From Betaproteobacteria bacterium TMED41 (GTDB lineage: Bacteria > Pseudomonadota > Gammaproteobacteria > Burkholderiales > Burkholderiaceae_A), in NCBI GenBank assembly GCA_002167365.1, contig NHCU01000002.1, forward strand, positions 1-10,047: 10,047 nt of DNA, read 5' to 3'. A program made the translations under genes and the position numbers. Below are positions 6,720 to 10,047 of the stretch, one piece after another (position 1 is the first letter of the stretch; the number at the start of each line of letters is the position of its first letter). The notes beneath the pieces are model-generated. The model made no database searches and was not told the origin of the DNA. It worked only from the letters and a program-made list of their open reading frames with translations.

Positions 6720-7772
6720 TTAAGGAATAACCATTTGCTGTTTCAGATTTACTGAAGAATTATCGGAAATTATTTCATCATAACTTCCCCAAGCGAAACA
6801 AAGAAGACCAAAAAGGAGATTGGCCGCCAATAGATGAATTGGCTGAGCAGAAATTGGGAAATCCAGATGGTTTAGAGCTCCCCCTATAAACATTTGAAGA
6901 CACACTAAAACAAAAAACATAAAAACATACTTAAATAAAGCGTTTGATTTTAAAGCGTAAAAAAAATTGTCTATGTAACTTCTGCTTGTATCATTAGACT
7001 GGCGATCAAAATTTATATTTGAAAAAATTTTGAATAATGTAAAAATCGCAAGTAAGAAAATCATCCAGGAAAATGATCTGTGAACATAAAAAATCCATGG
7101 AACCAATTGAATTAGGTTTGCGCGTTCAACCTGCTCAGTGGTTTTAATGATCCAATCAATACTTTCTCGTATCTGTATGCCTAATCCAATTTGAACTAAC
7201 AAACTTAAAAAAAGTAGGATAAGTAAAAATTTAAGACCTTTAATTTTTTTTAATTTCGCAGGCGCAGGACTATGAAAGTTTCTATAATTTAATATTCCAG
7301 CAATTAAAAAAGCCTGGACAGCAAATGCACCTAACATGTGTAACGAAACCATAATTGGTTTTAATTCAGATGACACTACAAGAGAACCCAACCACCCATT
7401 AAAACCAACAGAGAGTAAGGCACCAATTGCAAACCAAAATATACTTGGTCGCACTTTCACAAAACTTCTAGCAGAATAAACTAGAAAAATACAAAAAATC
7501 CCTAACAAAGCCCCCAAAAGACGATTGATATATTCTGTCCAGGTATGCACGGGGTTAAAACTAGGTTCTCCATAAGAATCACTGGGCAAAAGATTGATCC
7601 ATTTTTCTGGCAAATCATTTATGGACATGGGTGGAACCAATTGACCAAAACAAAGCGGCCAGTCGGGGCAACCCAGCCCAGCACCGGTTGCTCTCACAGT
7701 GCCTCCAGCCAAAATTACTAGATAAACCCACACTAAACAAATCAAAAATAACAATCCAGTTTTATTTTTCAA
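6720..7772 (-). CDS. ctaA: Heme A synthase, COX15/CtaA family
   Basis: Heme A synthase oxidises the C8 methyl of heme O to a formyl group in the cytoplasmic membrane, supplying heme A for aa3-type cytochrome oxidases. The 350-residue product has about eight hydrophobic helices (near 7-24, 84-104, 110-134, 140-162, 180-200, 226-250, 282-302 and 311-330). The family loop GGTVRATGAGLGCPDWPLCFG (23-43) carries Cys35 and Cys41. Heme-ligand histidines are seen at 145 (SLHMLGA), 231 (YVHRSFSW) and 313 (QPIHLLAA). The first expected ligand, in EXXHR, is replaced: HTWTEYINR (76-84) has Asn83. As I recall, EYINR occurs in Bacteroidota heme A synthases, suggesting that type or a transfer. The start is TTG (7770-7772), with no ATG nearby in frame and a weak ribosome binding site. 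tyrS ends 29 bases upstream. Confidence 0.9.
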   Translation of the reverse strand: MKNKTGLLFLICLVWVYLVILAGGTVRATGAGLGCPDWPLCFGQLVPPMSINDLPEKWINLLPSDSYGEPSFNPVHTWTEYINRLLGALLGIFCIFLVYSARSFVKVRPSIFWFAIGALLSVGFNGWLGSLVVSSELKPIMVSLHMLGAFAVQAFLIAGILNYRNFHSPAPAKLKKIKGLKFLLILLFLSLLVQIGLGIQIRESIDWIIKTTEQVERANLIQLVPWIFYVHRSFSWMIFLLAIFTLFKIFSNINFDRQSNDTSRSYIDNFFYALKSNALFKYVFMFFVLVCLQMFIGGALNHLDFPISAQPIHLLAANLLFGLLCFAWGSYDEIISDNSSVNLKQQMVIP

Positions 7773-7801
7773 TTTACTATTTGATCCATTTAAATATTTT
7801 A

Positions 7802-9052
7802 TTAATTGATTTTAATGCGTAAAAATTTTCTTTTACCCACTTGAAGAATAAAATTTCCTTTATTTAAAGCCATATTTCTATCAGTAACTTTTACTCCGTC
7901 AATCTTTACACCACCCTGCTCAATATTTCTTATAGCTTCTGAGAAAGAGGCTGACATTCCAGATTTTTTTAACACTGAAACCAAATTTAAATCTTTATCA
8001 TTGAAAATCTGTTCATCCAATCTCTCAGGGATATTTCCATACCTAAATCGCGATTCGAAGTCTTTAAGAGCAGAGAGTGCTAGGGACTTGCTATGAAAAC
8101 GTTCAACTATTTCGATGGCAAATTCTACTTTTATATCCCTTGGGTTTTTGCCATTATCAACATCCGACTTCATATAATTTATTTGTTTGTTACTTTTCAA
8201 TGACAAGAGACTAATATAACGCCACATTAGTTCATCAGAAATTGACATTATTTTCCCAAACATCTCGTTTGGCGCATCAGTCAATCCTATAGCATTACCT
8301 TTACTTTTGCTCATTTTTTCTACTCCATCTATGCCCTCAAGTAAAGGCATGGTGAGAATACATTGTGGAACACAATGAGCGTTTTTTTGTAACTCTCTCC
8401 CCATTAAAAGATTAAACTTTTGATCTGTACCTCCTATTTCCAAATCAGAATTTAAAACAACTGAATCATATCCTTGGATTATTGGGTAAAGAAACTCATG
8501 TAACGCAATTGGAACTCCCGATTTATGTCTATTTGTAAAGTCGTCTCTTTCGAGCATTCTTGCCACTGTTACCTGCGATGCAAGAGAAACTAACCCATCA
8601 GCTCCCAATTTGTTGCACCATTCGGAGTTATATCTAATTTCTGTTTTACCCGGATCTAACACCAATGATGCTTGGGTGAAGTAAGTTTTTGAGTTCTCAT
8701 AAATCTCTTCCTTCGACAATTTAGGACGAGTTGTGTTACGACCTGTGGGATCACCTATAAGCGAAGTAAAATCCCCAATAAGAAGCGTAACTAAATGTCC
8801 TAAGTCTTGAAGCAATCTTAACTTCCTAAGAACCACGGTATGACCCAAGTGCAAATCAGAAGATGTTGGATCCAATCCAAGCTTGACTCTCAAAGGATTA
8901 CCGCTATTCCTGTATTTAGTGAGTTTAGTAACAAATTCCGACTCAACTAATAATTCTTCAGACCCATCAATAATTGCATACAACTCATTATCATGGATTG
9001 AGTTCTTATCAATTTCTCTTTTAGACTGAATTTTATTTTTCATATTAACCAT
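7802..9052 (-). CDS. tyrS: Tyrosyl-tRNA synthetase
   Basis: TyrRS charges tRNA-Tyr with tyrosine in the cytoplasm. The 416-residue class I synthetase shows LGLDPTSSDLHLGH (58-71) with the HIGH-type motif HLGH, and YPIIQGYDSVVL (189-200). It also has IGGTDQKFNLLMGRE (206-220) in the tyrosine and ATP site, and KMSKSKGN (246-253), the KMSKS loop. The last 65 or so residues (EAIRNIEQGGVKIDGVKV and on) form an S4-like RNA-binding domain. The DPTSSDLHLGH form and the KMSKS spacing suggest the TyrZ-type branch common in Beta- and many Gammaproteobacteria. The ATG at 9050-9052 has AGAAG a few bases upstream; a second in-frame ATG at 9041-9043 would shorten it by three residues. It is the first gene of the minus-strand run and diverges from anmK. 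Confidence 0.97.
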   Translation of the reverse strand: MVNMKNKIQSKREIDKNSIHDNELYAIIDGSEELLVESEFVTKLTKYRNSGNPLRVKLGLDPTSSDLHLGHTVVLRKLRLLQDLGHLVTLLIGDFTSLIGDPTGRNTTRPKLSKEEIYENSKTYFTQASLVLDPGKTEIRYNSEWCNKLGADGLVSLASQVTVARMLERDDFTNRHKSGVPIALHEFLYPIIQGYDSVVLNSDLEIGGTDQKFNLLMGRELQKNAHCVPQCILTMPLLEGIDGVEKMSKSKGNAIGLTDAPNEMFGKIMSISDELMWRYISLLSLKSNKQINYMKSDVDNGKNPRDIKVEFAIEIVERFHSKSLALSALKDFESRFRYGNIPERLDEQIFNDKDLNLVSVLKKSGMSASFSEAIRNIEQGGVKIDGVKVTDRNMALNKGNFILQVGKRKFLRIKIN

Positions 9053-9091
9053 TCTACTTCTGATAGAGCATTAATCGTTTAAAATCTAAAA
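9053..9091. promoter_or_regulatory. Divergent promoter region between tyrS and anmK
   Basis: These 39 bases separate the ATGs of two diverging genes, so both sets of promoter elements must sit here or reach into the opposite coding regions. On the plus strand TAAAAT (9080-9085) could be a -10 for anmK, with a poor -35 (TTCTGA, 9058-9063). It would start transcription almost at the anmK ATG. For tyrS only an AGAAG ribosome binding site is clear; no convincing promoter was seen. The assignment rests mainly on gene orientation. Confidence 0.45.
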
Positions 9092-10047
9092 ATGAATGAA
9101 TTAATTTTTGGAGTTATGACTGGCACCAGCATGGATGCAATAGATGTGTGTCTGTTAGAAATCAAAAATGGAAAACCACTAGAATTGAAAGACTTTGAGT
9201 CTAAACCCATTTCGAATAGCCTTAAAGAAGTTTTTTCATCTCTATTAAAAAATGGCCCAAATGAATTAGAAAAGTCTCAGATAGCAAGCATTCAATTTTC
9301 CTTAAAAGTATCTAAAGTAATTAACTCAATTATAAATAGGCACAACTTAAATACAGAAAAAATTCTTGGAATAGGAGTTCATGGACAAACAGTACGTCAC
9401 AATCCTGAAAAATCTTTTACTTTACAGTTGTGCAACCCATCTATAATCTCAGAGAAAACCAAATTAACAGTTATTTCTGATTTTCGCTCCAAAGATATTG
9501 CTGCAGGCGGGGAAGGTGCTCCATTAGCGCCCTTATTTCATCATGAAATTGTAAAAGAATACGCACCATGCGCAGTTGTTAATATAGGAGGAATAGCCAA
9601 CATAAGTGTTATTCTAAAATGTAACAGAAAAGGCACTAAGATTTCAAAGGGATTCGACACTGGACCTGGGAATTGTTACTCAGATTTATGGTGTAAAAAA
9701 AATTTCAATAGACCATATGATAAGAATGGTGACCTTGCCAGAGAGGGTAAATTAAACGATGAATTATTAAATAAAATGCTTTTAGATCCATATTTCGCAA
9801 AAAAAGCACCGAAAAGTACAGGACTTCATTATTTTGATCAAAGATGGCTTAATCGGAAACTACAACATATTGGAAACCGAACTCAGAAAATTAATATTCA
9901 GGCTACCTTGATAGAGCTCACAGCACGCACGATAACAAACAACATACCAAAATTTTGTAAATCTGTTTATGTTTGTGGAGGTGGAGCAAAAAATTCATAC
10001 TTAGTCGAACGTCTAAATCACAATTCCCACTGCAAAATATACTCTAG
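9092..10047 (+). CDS. anmK: Anhydro-N-acetylmuramic acid kinase (3' end cut by window edge)
   Basis: AnmK opens the 1,6-anhydro ring of anhydro-MurNAc and phosphorylates it to MurNAc-6-phosphate, recycling cell-wall sugars in the cytoplasm. The reading frame runs open from ATG 9092-9094 to the window end, about 318 codons of a family usually near 360-390. Recognisable blocks are GVMTGTSMDAID (7-18), the ATP-binding entry where most members have MSGTSxDGxD, then GVHGQTVRHNP and SDFRSKDIAAGGEGAPLAP with the catalytic aspartate. These are followed by VVNIGGIANIS, GFDTGPGN, KSTG and VCGGGAKN, all typical of the sugar-kinase/Hsp70 ATPase fold. No ribosome binding site is visible before the ATG. 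It diverges from tyrS, a neighbourhood known in Beta- and Gammaproteobacteria. MurQ, the next enzyme, is not in the window. Confidence 0.93.
   Translation, partial: MNELIFGVMTGTSMDAIDVCLLEIKNGKPLELKDFESKPISNSLKEVFSSLLKNGPNELEKSQIASIQFSLKVSKVINSIINRHNLNTEKILGIGVHGQTVRHNPEKSFTLQLCNPSIISEKTKLTVISDFRSKDIAAGGEGAPLAPLFHHEIVKEYAPCAVVNIGGIANISVILKCNRKGTKISKGFDTGPGNCYSDLWCKKNFNRPYDKNGDLAREGKLNDELLNKMLLDPYFAKKAPKSTGLHYFDQRWLNRKLQHIGNRTQKINIQATLIELTARTITNNIPKFCKSVYVCGGGAKNSYLVERLNHNSHCKIYS

Noticed and set aside
7769..7789. Six-codon minus-strand frame (MDQIVN) whose stop overlaps the TTG start of the heme A synthase, as a possible leader peptide.
   Set aside because: It is too short, has no ribosome binding site, and such frames arise easily by chance; no regulatory residue bias or attenuator hairpin is seen.
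1..10047. Mobile elements, CRISPR arrays, tRNA or rRNA genes, or a novel defence or secretion system.
   Set aside because: Nearly all bases belong to identified housekeeping genes; no repeats, inverted ends, RNA gene patterns or unknown genes were seen.

Overview
The window is a compact, AT-rich stretch of a proteobacterial chromosome (G+C looks like roughly one third, judged by eye). Twelve genes lie head to tail on the minus strand and one lies on the plus strand. Gene content and protein style point to a betaproteobacterium, probably a streamlined, low-GC one. The main pointers are a NusB with the N-terminal extension and central sequence usual in that class, a RibBA with the degenerate C-terminal half common there, a cinA-recA pair, and a CTG-N10-CAG LexA site. 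An OM43-like or other small-genome freshwater or marine lineage would fit, but this placement is inference; a reduced-genome endosymbiont cannot be excluded.

In the order of minus-strand transcription, from high to low coordinates, the genes are tyrS (tyrosyl-tRNA synthetase), a heme A synthase of the COX15/CtaA family, nrdR (repressor of ribonucleotide reductase genes), ribD, ribE, ribBA and ribH (riboflavin biosynthesis), nusB (antitermination), thiL (thiamine-phosphate kinase), pgpA (phosphatidylglycerophosphatase), a stand-alone CinA C-terminal domain protein (NMN amidohydrolase), and the 5' end of recA, which runs off the left edge. From tyrS to cinA the gaps are only about 1 to 33 bases, and thiL overlaps nusB by 8 bases. 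No terminator or long leader is visible, so this looks like one long transcription unit or several overlapping ones. recA has its own promoter, with a LexA box placed between the -35 and -10 elements. At the right end anmK (anhydro-MurNAc kinase) diverges from tyrS across 39 bases and runs off the right edge.

The rib block covers the deaminase/reductase (RibD), the four-carbon unit (RibB half of RibBA), lumazine synthase (RibH) and riboflavin synthase (RibE). The GTP cyclohydrolase II step is probably not encoded here, because the RibA-like half of RibBA lacks the zinc-binding cysteines. The order nrdR-rib-nusB-thiL-pgpA is an old proteobacterial cluster. The odd member is the heme A synthase ahead of nrdR. 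It looks like the type found in Bacteroidota and has Asn in place of a normally invariant heme-ligand His.

I found no mobile element, CRISPR array, RNA gene, toxin system or plainly new system. The points most worth a second look are the heme A synthase, the SOS-controlled recA promoter, the degenerate RibA half, the frequent TTG starts, and an 8-G run inside ribD. There is no gene-free stretch longer than 300 bases.
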